64,000 nucleotides of DNA from Siphonodentalium dalli. Taxonomy: Eukaryota; Mollusca; Scaphopoda; Gadilida; Siphonodentaliidae. Every line of letters begins with the position of its first letter. Position 1 is the first letter of the stretch. Shown in pieces: positions 21,153-31,675 of the stretch. Location of the stretch: the NCBI GenBank assembly GCA_032622095.1, contig CP136067.1:196378052-196442051 (forward strand). The letters run 5' to 3'. Under the pieces are notes generated by a model, which was not told the origin of the DNA, made no database searches, and saw only the letters and a program-made list of their open reading frames with translations. The position numbers were made by a program, and so were the translations under genes.

Positions 21153-21499
21153 TTAACCCTTTACCCAACAAACCGGCCAAAACCGGCCAAATAAAGCTTC
21201 AACAGCCTAAAATATCTTCGGTCTGTCTCAATAGAACCATACAAATATGGATATCATTGGAATCGGCTCCTTGACCACATTGTGATAGTTACAGTTATGC
21301 CCTGTGCCAATGCATTCTCTTATATATGCGAGTCGACCATAGGTCGCCTCGCATATATAAGAGAATGCATTGGCCTAAAAAAAAAAAAAATTTAACACTT
21401 TTTACCATTTTTTCTTACATTCTTTAACAATTTTATAATTTTTAATGTGTTAAGCCAATGCATTCTCTTATATATGCGAGGCGACCTATGGTCGACTCG
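21153..21499 (+). mobile_element. Family A MITE, right end lost
   Basis: Complete from TTAACCCTTTACCCAACA to the loop of hairpin 2 (GACCTATGGTCGACTCG), then unrelated CGGGATTTTTCATC. The last roughly 55 bp, including the right terminal repeat, are missing. The poly-A after hairpin 1 is expanded to about 14. Confidence 0.87.
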
Positions 21500-22025
21500 A
21501 CTCGGGATTTTTCATCAATTTCTATCGACGTTATACAAATCAATACATTTGAGTGCTATATTTATTGGAAAGAGTGATCTGACGGTCATAATGACGTGTT
21601 ATAATCTAACTTTTATCTTAAATTATGCACAGAACATGCCGTGTTAGCCCGTGTAATTAGAAGTAACCTCACATGTCATCAGTTTTTGTTTACATTTGGA
21701 GAAGACCTGAAATGTTCTAAAGTCTAATCGACAATCAAGTGCACCCCATAAACAACAAACATGCGAACACATACCAACATCCCATTAATGTTATGGGTTT
21801 TCTTTTAATTTAATTTTTTTAAAGTTGTATTAGTGGTGGTCCCATATTACTTGATAGTTAAATATTTCTTGCACTGGACATCTCGTAATTTATTTTCTAA
21901 TTTACAAATTACCGGGTACATGATAGAATTTCTCCAATATGACCACATGGAATTCATGTTTACATTTTCCGGACGAAGGTCAAATGAGTTCGTATTCTTT
22001 TGAAATAATGTATTTATGCAATTTA
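21500..22025. other. No recognised feature
   Basis: AT-rich; no frame or repeat seen. Confidence 0.4.
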
Positions 22026-22156
22026 CAGTAATGCTCTAATTAATCGACTCTTTAACCACAGCAGAATTATGGGTAACTTTTCAGGATTTAGTTGGAAATA
22101 TGGCTTGTTGCCATTCAATGGAAAGCTCTGGTGAGTCGATTAATTAGAGCATTACT
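22026..22156 (+). mobile_element. Family D MITE, right arm mostly deleted
   Basis: Full left arm, then a jump at AGCTCTGG to GAGTCGATTAATTAGAGCAT; the right terminus reads CATTACTTTA instead of CATTACTGTA. Confidence 0.8.
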
Positions 22157-22448
22157 TTATGTAACATTGTGATAAAATATATTATTCACATAATTCACAT
22201 ATACTCGTGTGGTGTTCAAAACAAATATAATGTATTCTATGGAATAAACTTGTTTACTGTCACATAAATGTGACTACTGATTGTGACATTTTATTTAGTA
22301 TTTAGCCCTACCAATGTCACAATCTGATTTACGAAAGGAAGGAAACTTGGACAAGGAGAACTCCATCTAATTACTCCAATATGTTCCATTGTATTTGCAT
22401 GTACCCTGCATGCGTTGTAACGCCCACCTGAGACATTAGGGACACCCA

Positions 22449-22702
22449 TTAAGCCTTTCATGATGAGAGCTGCGCTGGTGCAGCATTAAATATTATGTGC
22501 CAGTGCATTCCTTTATATATGTGAGCCTCCCATAAGGAGCCTCGCATATATAAGAGAATGCACTGGCTTACAAGATCAAGGTAAATATTGTTGGGCCAAT
22601 GTATTGTCTTATATCTCCCTATGGAAGACTCGCATATATAAGAGAATGCATTGGTACAGAGTTTTCGGAAAATTTAAGGAAACCACAGTCATGAAAGTAT
22701 AA
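22449..22702 (+). mobile_element. Family B MITE (254 bp)
   Basis: Starts TTAAGCCTTTCATGATGAGA with both hairpins joined by GGCTTACAAGATCAAGGTAA. The second hairpin lost GCGAGG from its left arm, and the right end is worn (CATGAAAGTATAA). Confidence 0.83.
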
Positions 22703-23046
22703 ATTGTGGGTGAAACAAGTACAAGGTCGTTCTAATGGAGTGGCAGTTGACAACACGGAAACAATTAAGAAAGGATTGGGAGTGGGATATCATGGGATTG
22801 AATAAAATGGAGTTTCTCTATCTTTACTTCATTCCATATGACATGCCTCAAGCACCTCATAACTCCTAATTACAACATTATAGGTCAACTAAGGAAGCTT
22901 TCAGGTAGGGCCTTGCAAAGCTTCGAGTATTCATTTGATTTGAAATCGCCATGAAGCTTGGATTCGATTCAGTTCGAAAGTCAGGATTCAAAATTTTCGA
23001 ATCATGGGCATCGATGAACTTACAACGAACGGCATTTTCATAGTTA
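22703..23046. other. No recognised feature
   Basis: TTCGAATCATGGGCATCGAT-type sequence near 23000 resembles worn TTCGA-rich segments near 43330, but too weakly to call a family. Confidence 0.35.
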
Positions 23047-23211
23047 CAGTAATGCTCTAATTAATCGACCTCTTACCCACAGCAGAATTATGGGTAACTT
23101 TTCAGGATTTAGTCGGAAATATGGCTTGTTGCCATTCATCGGAAAGCTCTCGCCGAGAGCTTTCCGATGAATGGCAACAAGCCATATTTCTGATTAATTA
23201 GAGTATTACTG
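23047..23211. mobile_element. Family D MITE, right arm shortened
   Basis: TA-flanked. Left arm complete with CCTCTTACC for CTCCTTAACC; the right arm jumps from GCCATATTTCTGA to TTAATTAGAG. Confidence 0.83.
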
Positions 23212-23634
23212 TACATGACTTACTTTTGTTGCCCAGAGAATATACAGCTCGTTGGATAGTCAGGAGATTGAAAGTGAATTCGTTTACAGGCAATTTACTA
23301 TATTGCCACCCAGAAGCGGCCATAAAAGGGTCCTGATTACCACTATTCAAAGTGACTACCGTTTTGCCAGTTTTCACACTGACTTTCATAAAGAAGCAAT
23401 AAAGCCGACATCAAAGAGATTATACCACAGTCTGTGATAACAACGTTGTCACACTCAGTGGCAATTTATAATATCTGCCCACAGTTATGTCATGATCAGG
23501 GCACGTGTCATGTGCTGCATTCTTTCTTGTTGTGTTTAAGGTACTGATAAATACAATGTGGTATCAAATCAAAATCCCTTCCTCAGACTGAGATGGCCTC
23601 ATGTTGGATTCTTATGAGGGATATTTTAAGTAAT
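23212..23634. other. No recognised feature
   Basis: Opposed frames of about 60 codons at 23198-23437 are uninformative. Confidence 0.35.
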
Positions 23635-23723
23635 GGTTAGAGCACCCGAATTGTTCTTTACCAGAATCAATCGAGTCGGAGACGAGATTTATTCTGGTAA
23701 AGAACAATTCGCGTGCTCTGACC
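23635..23723. repeat. 89-bp hairpin
   Basis: Arms GGTTAGAGCAC and CGAATTGTTCTTTACCAGAA pair with the right arm almost without mismatch around TCGAGTCGGAGACGA. Confidence 0.85.
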
Positions 23724-24130
23724 GACTTAGAGCACAATTGATCCCACATAATGCAATAAACTGGAAATGTGACGTGCGCTGACCACGATTGGACACAATA
23801 GCCTGCTAGCCACGCCCAAAAACGTGATTAACATGAACTGAATGCGAATAGATATGTCCGAAACAACACAGACTGTTCCCACTTTGAAGCGCCCATGTGA
23901 TTTGTCTGTTATGAGTTGCGGGTGCCTAACAATGGGATAATCATTGAACTATTCCTTCGCCAGCCTTGGGAATGGTGTACTTTACCAAAAATTAGGGAAC
24001 GATTGCTACAATGGGATTGTGCTCTAATAATTGGATTGGGAAGAAAAAAACTTGTGATATTAAACTATTAATGTTTTATTTATAATTTTACCTTTTCATT
24101 CATGTAGTGGACTCTCTGTCGCAGTGATGG
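23724..24130. other. No recognised feature
   Basis: Nothing beyond AT-rich sequence. Confidence 0.35.
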
Positions 24131-24457
24131 CCTATTACCCACCTGTGTTCATGGTTGTATTATTACCCACCTGTGTTCATGGTTGTAGCCCAGAATTCAT
24201 CCCCCATCTTATTACCCACCTGTGTTCATGGTTGTAGCCCAGAATTCATCCCCCATCTTATTACCCACCTGTGTTCATGGTTGTAGCCCAGAATTCATCC
24301 CCCATCTTATTACCCACCTGTGTTCATGGTTGTAGCCCAGAATTCATCCCCCATCTTATTACCCACCTGTGTTCATGGTTGTAGCCCAGAATTCATCCCC
24401 CATCTTATTACCCACCTGTGTTCATGGTTGTAGCCCAGAATTCATCCCCCATCTTAT
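24131..24457. repeat. 49-bp minisatellite, about seven copies
   Basis: Unit TTATTACCCACCTGTGTTCA continuing to AGAATTCATCCCCCATC. The first unit is truncated after GGTTGTAT; all others are essentially identical. Confidence 0.96.
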
Positions 24458-24939
24458 TGACTTCCCGATATATATAAGGCACATTCACAATTGATTGAAA
24501 TTTTTGAACATTCGTTCGAGATTAAATATGGACCAAAATCTGAGTTTCGCATGGCCCTACTTTCAGATAGGGTGCATTGTGGGTGATGTGCAGGCTGTCA
24601 TTCATGTCAAAATTATCATATTTCATGACTGATTATATTTTAAAATCAAGTAGCGACTATAAGTCTATATACACAGTATGGTAGATTTTTGGCTCAGCTG
24701 CATGTTACATGTACTTGTCTCCGAGACTTGTTAAGGCATGCATCCATCCACCCATCAACAGTTTCCGTTATCACACCCTACAGGTCACATTACTCATCTG
24801 ATCGTCATCATGTGGATCTTCGGGTGACCTCTAGATGGGAGGCATAATTTGTTTCCGAAATTTGTTAAAAAACATGGCCGACAGCTGCCATCTTGGATTT
24901 CAAATTTGAATCCTTCAGCACACCCTGCAGCCTGCATTT
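24458..24939. other. No recognised feature
   Basis: No frame or repeat identified. Confidence 0.35.
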
Positions 24940-25140
24940 ATGGGCCATGTGGTATTGACGATGTCGCAAGGTGCACGCGATGTCAATGGCCGGGGTTCGA
25001 ATCTCACCCAATTCAAAAAATGTGCACTGTCTCAAAAACACATGCAGCTCTGTGCAGCTTTTAAAAATCGGTGCCTTGTGTGTTATATAGTCCCAGGCGT
25101 ATATAAAGGTCAATGCTTGGCATGTCTCTGAGACAAGTAT
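24940..25140 (+). repeat. Possible tRNA-derived SINE head
   Basis: GGGGTTCGAATCTC at 24991 fits Pol III box B. About 45 bp upstream, TGTGGTATTGACGATGTCG could be a worn box A. Downstream sequence does not resemble a tRNA acceptor arm, so a SINE or chance match is likelier than a tRNA gene. Confidence 0.35.
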
Positions 25141-25333
25141 GTACATTTTAACAAGCACCTGTGCCAAAGTTTTAATTAGTAATTTATACTATTAATTTTT
25201 TTCATGTTCAGAGTGGCAGTACAGCTGCTATGTTGCTGCAACCGTGAATTCTTATGTCATGAAGCAACCACTCAGCCAAATTATGAATGTCCTAGATATG
25301 TCAGACCCAGAAACCCAGAAACCCTTCTGTTTA
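25141..25333. other. No recognised feature
   Basis: Sequence up to the inverted-repeat element at 25334; contains the small repeat CAGAAACCCAGAAACCC. Confidence 0.3.
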
Positions 25334-25789
25334 GGCCAAAATAAAAAAGACCTGTGTTTCTGGTGACCCACCCGCCCCTATTCCGGCACCCGTGACCGTT
25401 TTCATTTTATTGATTTTGCAACATTAGTACGCATCCGATTTTAATTTCCTTGTAAACTGATTCATTTCCGAAAAAGGACACATTAAACCGGAAATTATAC
25501 CACACTTAAGTTAAGTCACAGCTGAATCAAATAAATCATTTTTTCATGTTTTATTCAATGAAACAATAAATTACACTACATGTATATTCTAATATTATGT
25601 ACTTAGTTTTGTTATTTTATAGTACATTACAGACAAGGAGAAGAAGTCCAGGAGGGGGGGTGGGTATTCATATTTATTTTGAGAAAAGTTGAAAATAAAA
25701 TGAAAAAATAAAATAAAATGAAAAGCCACCCGCCCGCCCCTATTTTTTTCTTGCATGTCATCAGAAACACAGGTATATTTTGTTTTGGC
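25334..25789. mobile_element. Inverted-repeat element R, GCCAAAATAAAA ends
   Basis: GCCAAAATAAAAAAGACCTG at the left and its approximate complement at the right (CAGGTATATTTTGTTTTGGC), followed inward by GTTTCTG/CAGAAAC and CACCCGCCC motifs. The termini resemble those of element M (51161). No target duplication is visible. Confidence 0.5.
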
Positions 25790-25872
25790 ATTATCTATAA
25801 AGATAATTTGTCTGATCAGCTGGTAGCCCAATATTACTGTTATTAGAAGTCTTACATAGGGAGCATTACATG

Positions 25873-26078
25873 CAGTTATGCTCTAAATAATCGACTCCTT
25901 AACCACAGCAGAATTATGGGTAATATTTCAGGATTTAGTCGGAAATATGGCCATTCATCGGAAAGCTCTCACTGAGAGCTTTCCGATGAATAGCAACAAG
26001 CCATATTTCCGACTAAATCCTGAAAAGTTACCCATAATTCTGCTGTGGTTTAGGAGTCGATTACTTAGGGCATTACTG
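25873..26078. mobile_element. Family D MITE (206 bp)
   Basis: Left end CAGTTATGCTC has a one-base change; the left arm lacks CTTGTTG near the apex. Right arm complete, with TA at the right. Confidence 0.83.
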
Positions 26079-26087
26079 TATACCAAT

Positions 26088-26182
26088 GCAAGGTCAAGGT
26101 AACTATTTTTAGGGCAATGTATTCTCTTATATATGTGAGGCTCCCTATGGAGACTCGCATATATAAGAGAATGCACTGTATT
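26088..26182 (+). mobile_element. Family B fragment: single hairpin
   Basis: From CAAGGTCAAGGTAAC through the second B hairpin to AGAGAATGCACTG. Neither terminal repeat is present. Confidence 0.7.
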
Positions 26183-26239
26183 TGTATCTAGATATTTCAG
26201 TGCAGGAACCAATTCTGGTTACAGACGCACTGGTCCAGG

Positions 26240-26540
26240 CGCTACCATGGAGGAGTAACTTTACAACCCTGTGGTGACTCCAGTAGCGTTCTTTAATATG
26301 CACACACTGAGGCATGTACTCAGGTCATCCATTGATGTCCGCGCCCGATCGGACAGCTTACTGCACCCATCACAGCATACCTGGACATGTTGTAATAGGG
26401 GGAAGTTGGCATTTTGCATTCGGATCTTTATTCAATGATCTGACCAAGTTCTGATTTTTGTAAGAACACTCTGACCAGGTTGCGATCCTCGGCCCGCTAG
26501 CACGAGAGACCAGTACACTACCTCTCAGCTACCGACCGCC
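26240..26540 (-). repeat. tRNA-derived SINE, head interrupted by next element
   Basis: On the minus strand the head reads GGTCGGTAGCTGAGAGGTAG, in which TAGCTGAGAGG fits Pol III box A, followed by CCGAGGATCGCAACC as a worn box B region. Further down, TGCCTCAGTGTGTGCATATT and TAAAGAACGCTACTGGAG resemble central-domain SINE sequence. The head continues beyond the inserted element at 27254-27275 (minus strand ATCAGGGCGGTCGG). Confidence 0.5.
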
Positions 26541-27253
26541 TAGTCCAACAAATTAGACTATTCGGATTAATACATATTTTAATATTTGGACATTTACGAT
26601 TGTATTAATCCTTCTAGTCTAATAAAAGAGCTGAAAACCAAGATTGCACAAATTTTGAAGCAGGCCAACACCAGTGACCACCGATATAACCCCTTCAAAA
26701 TACCATTCTATCTGAAATTTTCTACAAATACATGAGTCTTACCTGTAGCGGAGATAGTATTCTTTGAGTTCACACATAGATTGCGATATAAAAGTTGTCA
26801 GAATTACAGATTTGTTAGTTTAATCCCGGATTGGAAAACATATCACCATTTTCAAATACAAATAAATTATGTTAATTTCGTGGGTTTTCCCCGATTTCTG
26901 ATCTATTACGCATGCGCGCGCTTTCGTTTTCATTTGTGTTCGCCAGCGTAGACGGGTTTGAATATTTCTGTCGGTTGAGTTGTTATAAAATTATATGGAT
27001 TAATAGTGACACAAATTTATGCTAGTTAGTTCAGTCATGATATTTAACATTCCAACAACAGGTATGTGCTTTTTATTTATGGTTTTATTTGTGTCATTGG
27101 ACGTGAACAGTGTAAGTTAAAGGGGCATGCCCTTGCCACATACAAAATGTGGCTTCGTAGCGTTCAAATTTTTAACGTGTTCCATTAGACTGAAGGATTA
27201 AATGTCCAAATATTAAAATTCCTATTAATCCGAAAGTCTAATTTGTTGGACTA
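26541..27253. mobile_element. Mutator-like non-autonomous element (713 bp)
   Basis: Perfect 9-bp direct repeat CCGACCGCC on both sides (26532-26540, 27254-27262). Inverted ends TAGTCCAACAAATTAGACT extend, with small mismatches, for about 55 bp (ATTTTAATATTTGGACATTT). A 9-bp duplication with long inverted ends fits Mutator-like elements. The left arm carries an extra inward copy of its end sequence (TATTAATCCTTCTAGTCTAA). The interior has a GC-richer island (GCATGCGCGCGC) but no long frame. Confidence 0.75.
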
Positions 27254-27381
27254 CCGACCGCCCTGATGGTGGTATGATATATACCCTATAATAATATATA
27301 ATAATCAAATAGTAATATATGTAATAAATGTATTGTATTTGCTACCTCTCGACTATTGACTTCCCTTAATGTTCACCATAC

Positions 27382-27448
27382 AAGAGAATGCAGTGGCACA
27401 TGATCTTTAATGCTGCACCAGCTCAGCTCCCGTCATGAAAGGATTAAG
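27382..27448 (-). mobile_element. Family B right-end fragment
   Basis: CAAGAGAATGCAGTGGCAC to CGTCATGAAAGGATTAA only. Confidence 0.75.
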
Positions 27449-27461
27449 ATACTTTTTCTAT

Positions 27462-27689
27462 TAACCCTTTGAGTGCCAGGGGCCGATCTCATCGGCCCTA
27501 AACCTACAAAATAAGTCTGTTAAAGAATATAAGAATAAATTATTAAAATTGTAAAAAAAAACATTGTTAGGCCAATGCATTCTCTTATATATGCGATGCG
27601 ACCTATGGTCGACTCTCATATATAAGAGAATGCATTGGCACAGGGTATATGGGTTGATACAAAAATCGACCTGGCTCTCAAAGGGTTAA
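27462..27689 (+). mobile_element. Family C TTAA MITE (228 bp)
   Basis: TTAACCCTTTGAGTGCCAGG to CTGGCTCTCAAAGGGTTAA; one shared hairpin with matching loop ACCTATGGTCG. Confidence 0.88.
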
Positions 27690-28012
27690 ATCTACTCCAA
27701 CATCAAATTGTGATATTAGATACACACTGATTGATAGATCTCACAGGTATAGCTGAATGTAATTGGCCCGATTCTACAGGTAAAGTGCCACATAATGGAT
27801 TCTACCTGCAGCACTTTATGTAAGCACATCTCCAGGGATTTTCCTGCCCTGTCATGAATGCCACTAAACTGTTTGATGTCTGATAGCTTTCAAATAAAAA
27901 CGTCTGCTTAATTCACCGTGATGACTCGCTAACTGACATGACTTCTTTGAAGGTTTCCCTAAGTTCATTTTTATGGCTGGGTGGAGTTCAGGTCTTATTG
28001 TGTTTCAGTAGG
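27690..28012 (+). repeat. Repeat Y copy 1, left flank of A copy 5
   Basis: Parts of this stretch (CTACTCCAACATCAAATT; CAGGTCTTATTGTGTTTCAG) match 38941-39010. The matching right half lies beyond the A element at 29013. Confidence 0.6.
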
Positions 28013-28286
28013 TTAACCCTTTACCCAACAAACCGGCCAAAACCGGCCAAATAAAGCTTCAACAGCCTCAAATATCTTCGGTCTGTCTCAATAGAACCAT
28101 ACACATATGGATATCATTGGAACCGGCTCCTTGACCACATTGGGGTAGTTACAGTTATGCCCTGTGCCAATGCATTCTCTTATATATGCGAGTCGACCAT
28201 AGGTCGCCTCGCATATATAAGAGAATGCATTAGCCTAAAAAAAAACTTTTTTAAACACTTTTTACCATTTTTTCTTACATTTAGAA

Positions 28287-28426
28287 GATAAACATACCCT
28301 GTTGAGTTGTACATTCTGGGATTCGAGCATGAAAACAGTTTGTGAACGAGCCGGCTTGCCGGCGAGTTCACAAAATGTTTTCATGCTCGAATCCCAGAAT
28401 GTACAACGAAACAGGGTACGTTTATC
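28287..28426. repeat. 140-bp hairpin with GCCGGC apex
   Basis: Arms GATAAACATACCCTGTT, TTGTACATTCTGGGATTCGA and GCATGAAAACA pair closely with the right arm; the apex is GCCGGCTTGCCGGC. Confidence 0.88.
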
Positions 28427-28609
28427 TCCATTGTAATTCAATCTAGCAAGGAATTTGCAAAAAAACTGTATAAAAAGTATCATTTAGTCATTTTCATGAC
28501 ACGAATCGAGACTTTCATTTCGCCGTTGTCACCGTGCACAAATCATTGGGTGTGTCCATTGCGTTACTCGGAACACTGCTCCGTAACCATTTCCTGTGGG
28601 GCGGGTTGG

Positions 28610-28804
28610 CTCGTTTCGCTACTCTGTTCTGCGCCGATCAAATTGTACCGTACCACATTCAGATTTGATGCACGCTGAAGCGGCCGATGAACGGTATCTA
28701 TAGACAACAACGCGCGGGTGTGCTCGTTTCGCTACTCGTTCTGCGCCGATTACATTTGACCGTGCTACATTCAGATTTGATGCACGCTGAAGCGGCCGAT
28801 GTCG
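28610..28804. repeat. 117-bp tandem duplication (two units)
   Basis: TCGTTTCGCTACTC...GATTTGATGCACGCTGAAGC repeats at 28612 and 28729, each ending GCGGCCGATG. Confidence 0.85.
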
Positions 28805-29049
28805 GTGAATCGAAAACGAAAGTTAGCCGTACTCGGCCAATCAGAATGCTTGATTTTAGTGACAAATACTCAATTGAATTACAATCTTTAACAATTTTAT
28901 AATTTTTAATGTGTTAAGCCAATGTATTCTCTTATATATGCGAGGCGACCTATGGTCGACTCGCATATATAAGAGAATGCATTGGCACAGGGCCGTTCTG
29001 TTGGGTAAAGGGTTAATAGCTCTGTTTATTTTCTCGATCATTATGGGAA

Positions 29050-29516
29050 AATACCTGAGTTTAGTGTGCCTGTCATTTGCAGAATGAGGTTGGTAGTGGG
29101 TGAATTTAATGACCCTGTTCGGCATTGCGGGCTAGAATCACTAAATTCACCCTCTGGGGACCTCATTCTGCTTAGGCCTCATCTTCTCTGAAAAGTTTAT
29201 TTATTATAAAATTTCTATAGAAACTTCTTTACATAGATTTTGTATTTTTTTTCTATATTTTTCCCCTGATATCCCCAAATTGGCAGACGACACATTGCTT
29301 AAAAAATCGAGGTTCGCAGTGGGTGTGCATCACAATATTCACAATTTGGGAACCTCAATCTGAGTCTATGTCTCCCATAGCAGATGAAGCCATGCAGAAT
29401 GAGGTCCAAAGAAGGTGAATTTGGTGATGGTAGCCCACTGTAAGGGATAGCGTCACTAATTTAACCCTCTGGGGGACCTCATTCTGCAAATGACAGGCAC
29501 ACTAAACTCAGGCTTG
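29050..29516 (+). mobile_element. Family E hAT-type MITE (467 bp)
   Basis: Ends CCTGAGTTTAGTGTGCC and GGCACACTAAACTCAGGC. Left hairpin worn (GAGGTTGGTAGTGGG). A G-run of about 14 follows the right end and probably destroyed the right target duplication. It inserted just beyond A copy 5, in repeat Y. Confidence 0.8.
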
Positions 29517-29537
29517 GATTGGGGGGGGGGGGAGTGT

Positions 29538-29615
29538 TTAACCCTTTTATGACGGGAGCTGCGCTGGTGCAGCATTAAAGATCCTGTGCCAGCACTTGAA
29601 TTCTCTTATTTATTA
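29538..29615 (+). mobile_element. Family B left-end fragment
   Basis: TTAACCCTTTTATGACGGGA through GATCCTGTGCCAGCACTTG, then decays at TTATTTATTACG. Confidence 0.8.
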
Positions 29616-29836
29616 CGTGATCCTACCCTTATTCCATTCAATAAACCCATTCTATAAATTGTGATATTAAATGTTCGTTTAATATCAGGAAATAGTTCCA
29701 GGTGACCTTTGACTTCCAGTTAGTCATCTGTTTACATTCTGTAAGCTATGTCTCAAAATACTATGGCTTCCAATATTTTTCCAACAAACTATAATGAGTG
29801 AAGAGTTTGAAAAGTTATGTCATTAAATATACGCTA

Positions 29837-30237
29837 TTAACCCTTTACCCAACAGAACGGCCCTGTGCCAATGCATTCTCTTATATATGCGAGTCGACCA
29901 TAGGTCGCCTCGCATATATAAGAGAATGCATTGGCTTAACACATTAAAAATTATAAAATTGTTAAAGATTGTAAGAAAAAATGGTAAAAAGTGTTAAAAA
30001 AAAGATTTTTTTTAGGCCAATGCATTCTCTATGGTCCTATGGTCGACCTATGGTCGACTCGCATATATAAGAGAATGCATTGGCACATGGCATAACTGTA
30101 ACTATCACAATGTGGTCAAGGAGCCGGTTCCAATGATATCCATATTTGTATGGTTCTATTGAGACAGACCGAAGATATTTTAGGCTGTTGAAGCTTTATT
30201 TGGCCGGTTTTGGCCGGTTTGTTGGGTAAAGGGTTAA
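29837..30237 (-). mobile_element. Family A TTAA MITE, copy 6 (401 bp)
   Basis: Complete, reverse orientation. In one hairpin the left arm is replaced by CTCTATGGTCCTATGGTCGA, a local duplication of the loop. Confidence 0.9.
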
Positions 30238-30352
30238 ATACGCCAAGGAGTCTTTATTTATCTGGGACTACTTCTTTACACGGACAAACAATGCATAGTT
30301 AAGTGAAACGTCATTGCAGAAGCTGATGTTAGTTTGCGTCCCATTTGTTGAT

Positions 30353-30742
30353 TTAACCCTTTACCCAACAGAAGGGCCCTGTGCCAATGCATTCTCTTAT
30401 ATATGCGAGTCGACCATAGGTCGCCTCGCATATATAAGAGAATGCATTGGCTTAACACATTAAAAATTATAAAATTGTTAAAGAATGTAAGAAAAAATGG
30501 TAAAAAAAAGATTTTTTTAGGCCAATGCATTCTCTTATATATGCGAGGCGACCTATGGTCGACTCGCATATATAAGAGAATGCATTGGCACAGGGCATAA
30601 CTGTAACTATCACAATGTGGTCAAGGAGCCGGTTCCAATGATATCCATATTTGTATGGTTCTATTGAGACAGACCGAAGATATTTTAGGCTGTTGAAGCT
30701 TTATTTGGCCGGTTTTGGCCGGTTTGTTGGGTAAAGGGTTAA
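30353..30742 (-). mobile_element. Family A TTAA MITE, copy 7 (390 bp)
   Basis: Complete, reverse orientation, only about 115 bp from copy 6 and in the same orientation; the linker is slightly shorter. The opposed frames across its hairpins are artefacts. Confidence 0.9.
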
Positions 30743-30780
30743 GTATGTTTTGTCGAGGTTTTGGATCATGTAATAAATAG

Positions 30781-30927
30781 AATCTACAACTCGTCCCCAG
30801 TTTTTAGTGGAATTTACAAAACTTGTCCAGTAAATTAGGTCTGGATCTCGCCAAAGCCTCGGTCTAGACATAATTTACTGGACTCATTTTGTAATTTCCG
30901 TTATAAACTGGCGACTCGTTGTAGATC
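30781..30927. repeat. Foldback hairpin (147 bp)
   Basis: Arms AATCTACAACTCGTCC..., GTCCAGTAAATTAGGTCTGG pair with the right arm; apex GCCAAAGCCTCGG. Confidence 0.78.
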
Positions 30928-30929
30928 CT

Positions 30930-31144
30930 CTGTATATGAGTCTCCCATAGGGAGCCTCACATATACATGTATAAGAGAATGCACTGGCTTACAAGGTCAA
31001 GGTAAATATTATTAGGCCAATGTATTCTCTTATATATGCGAGGCTCCCTATGGGAGACTCACATATATAATATAATGCATTGGCACAGGGTTTTCAAAAA
31101 CATTTTTGCTAAATTTCTGGAAGCTCCAATCATGGAAGGGTTAA
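30930..31144 (+). mobile_element. Family B MITE, left end lost
   Basis: Starts inside hairpin 1 (TATATGAGTCTCCCATAGGG), where the preceding foldback ends, and continues to CCAATCATGGAAGGGTTAA. Confidence 0.83.
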
Positions 31145-31675
31145 GCTTTCATTCAGGGCTTTTATGTTTTCTCAACAGCTATTTCAAATGTTTCAAATGA
31201 CAGCTGTAATATATAAAAGGTGATGAGACTGATCCTAGTAGGCAGGAGAGTAGATCATGACATGTAATTACCTCCTTAGAGATCATATTCCACCTGTTCC
31301 ACCCATTCAAAACATGGGAATTCAAAACATGGGAATTCAAAACATGGGAATTCAAAACATGGGAATTCAAAACATGGGAATTCAAAACATGGGAATTCAA
31401 AACATGGGAATTCAAAACATGGGAATTCAAAACATGGGATTTCAAAACATGGCAATTCAAAACATGGCAATTCAAAACATGGCAATTCAAAACATGGCAA
31501 TTCAAAACATGGGAATTCAAAACATGGGAATTCAAAACATGGGAATTCAAAACATGGGACTGTTGTGTTGTTCTGATTGGGAAGTTTATAACATTAAAAC
31601 AATCAGTAATATATTTTATGGACAAAACCTGTTTCTCAACCCTAAAACAAAGGCAGAGAATGCACTCTAGTCTAG
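31145..31675 (+). mobile_element. Family F fragment containing a minisatellite
   Basis: 31145-31300 matches the left F segment also at 39150 (TTTCAAATGACAGCTGTAAT; GAGAGTAGATCATG; GAGATCATATTCCACC). After the array, GGGAAGTTTATAACATTAAA aligns with GGGAACCTTATAATGTTGAC of the intact F copy. The array thus occupies the place of ACAAAACCTGGGAAC. Confidence 0.7.
31304..31558. repeat. 15-bp minisatellite, 17 copies
   Basis: Unit ATTCAAAACATGGGA; units 10 to 13 form a block with GGCA for GGGA, and unit 10 also begins with TTTCA. Both strands stay open (five-residue repeats), which is a consequence of the period and not evidence of a protein. Confidence 0.97.

Larger units (their letters stand above)
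28281..28886. mobile_element. 606-bp insertion inside A copy 5
   Basis: Breaks the A linker between TTTTTTCTTACAT and CTTTAACAATTTTATAA. The left part is a long hairpin (28287-28426). The right part is bounded by ATTGTAATTCAAT (28429) and its inverse ATTGAATTACAAT (28874). The middle is GC-richer and holds a partial 117-bp tandem duplication. No clear target duplication; two successive insertions are possible. Confidence 0.65.
28013..29016 (+). mobile_element. Family A MITE, copy 5, split by a nested insertion
   Basis: TTAA at both ends. Element sequence occupies 28013-28280 and 28887-29016. The uninterrupted locus is preserved at 38990-39045, where TTAA occurs once between TTTCTTTAGG and TAGCTGTTTATTTTCT, which shows that TTAA is duplicated on insertion. 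Confidence 0.92.

Noticed and set aside
24940-25012. tRNA gene
   Set aside because: Box B is good, but I could not form acceptor and anticodon stems; a SINE relic is more likely.
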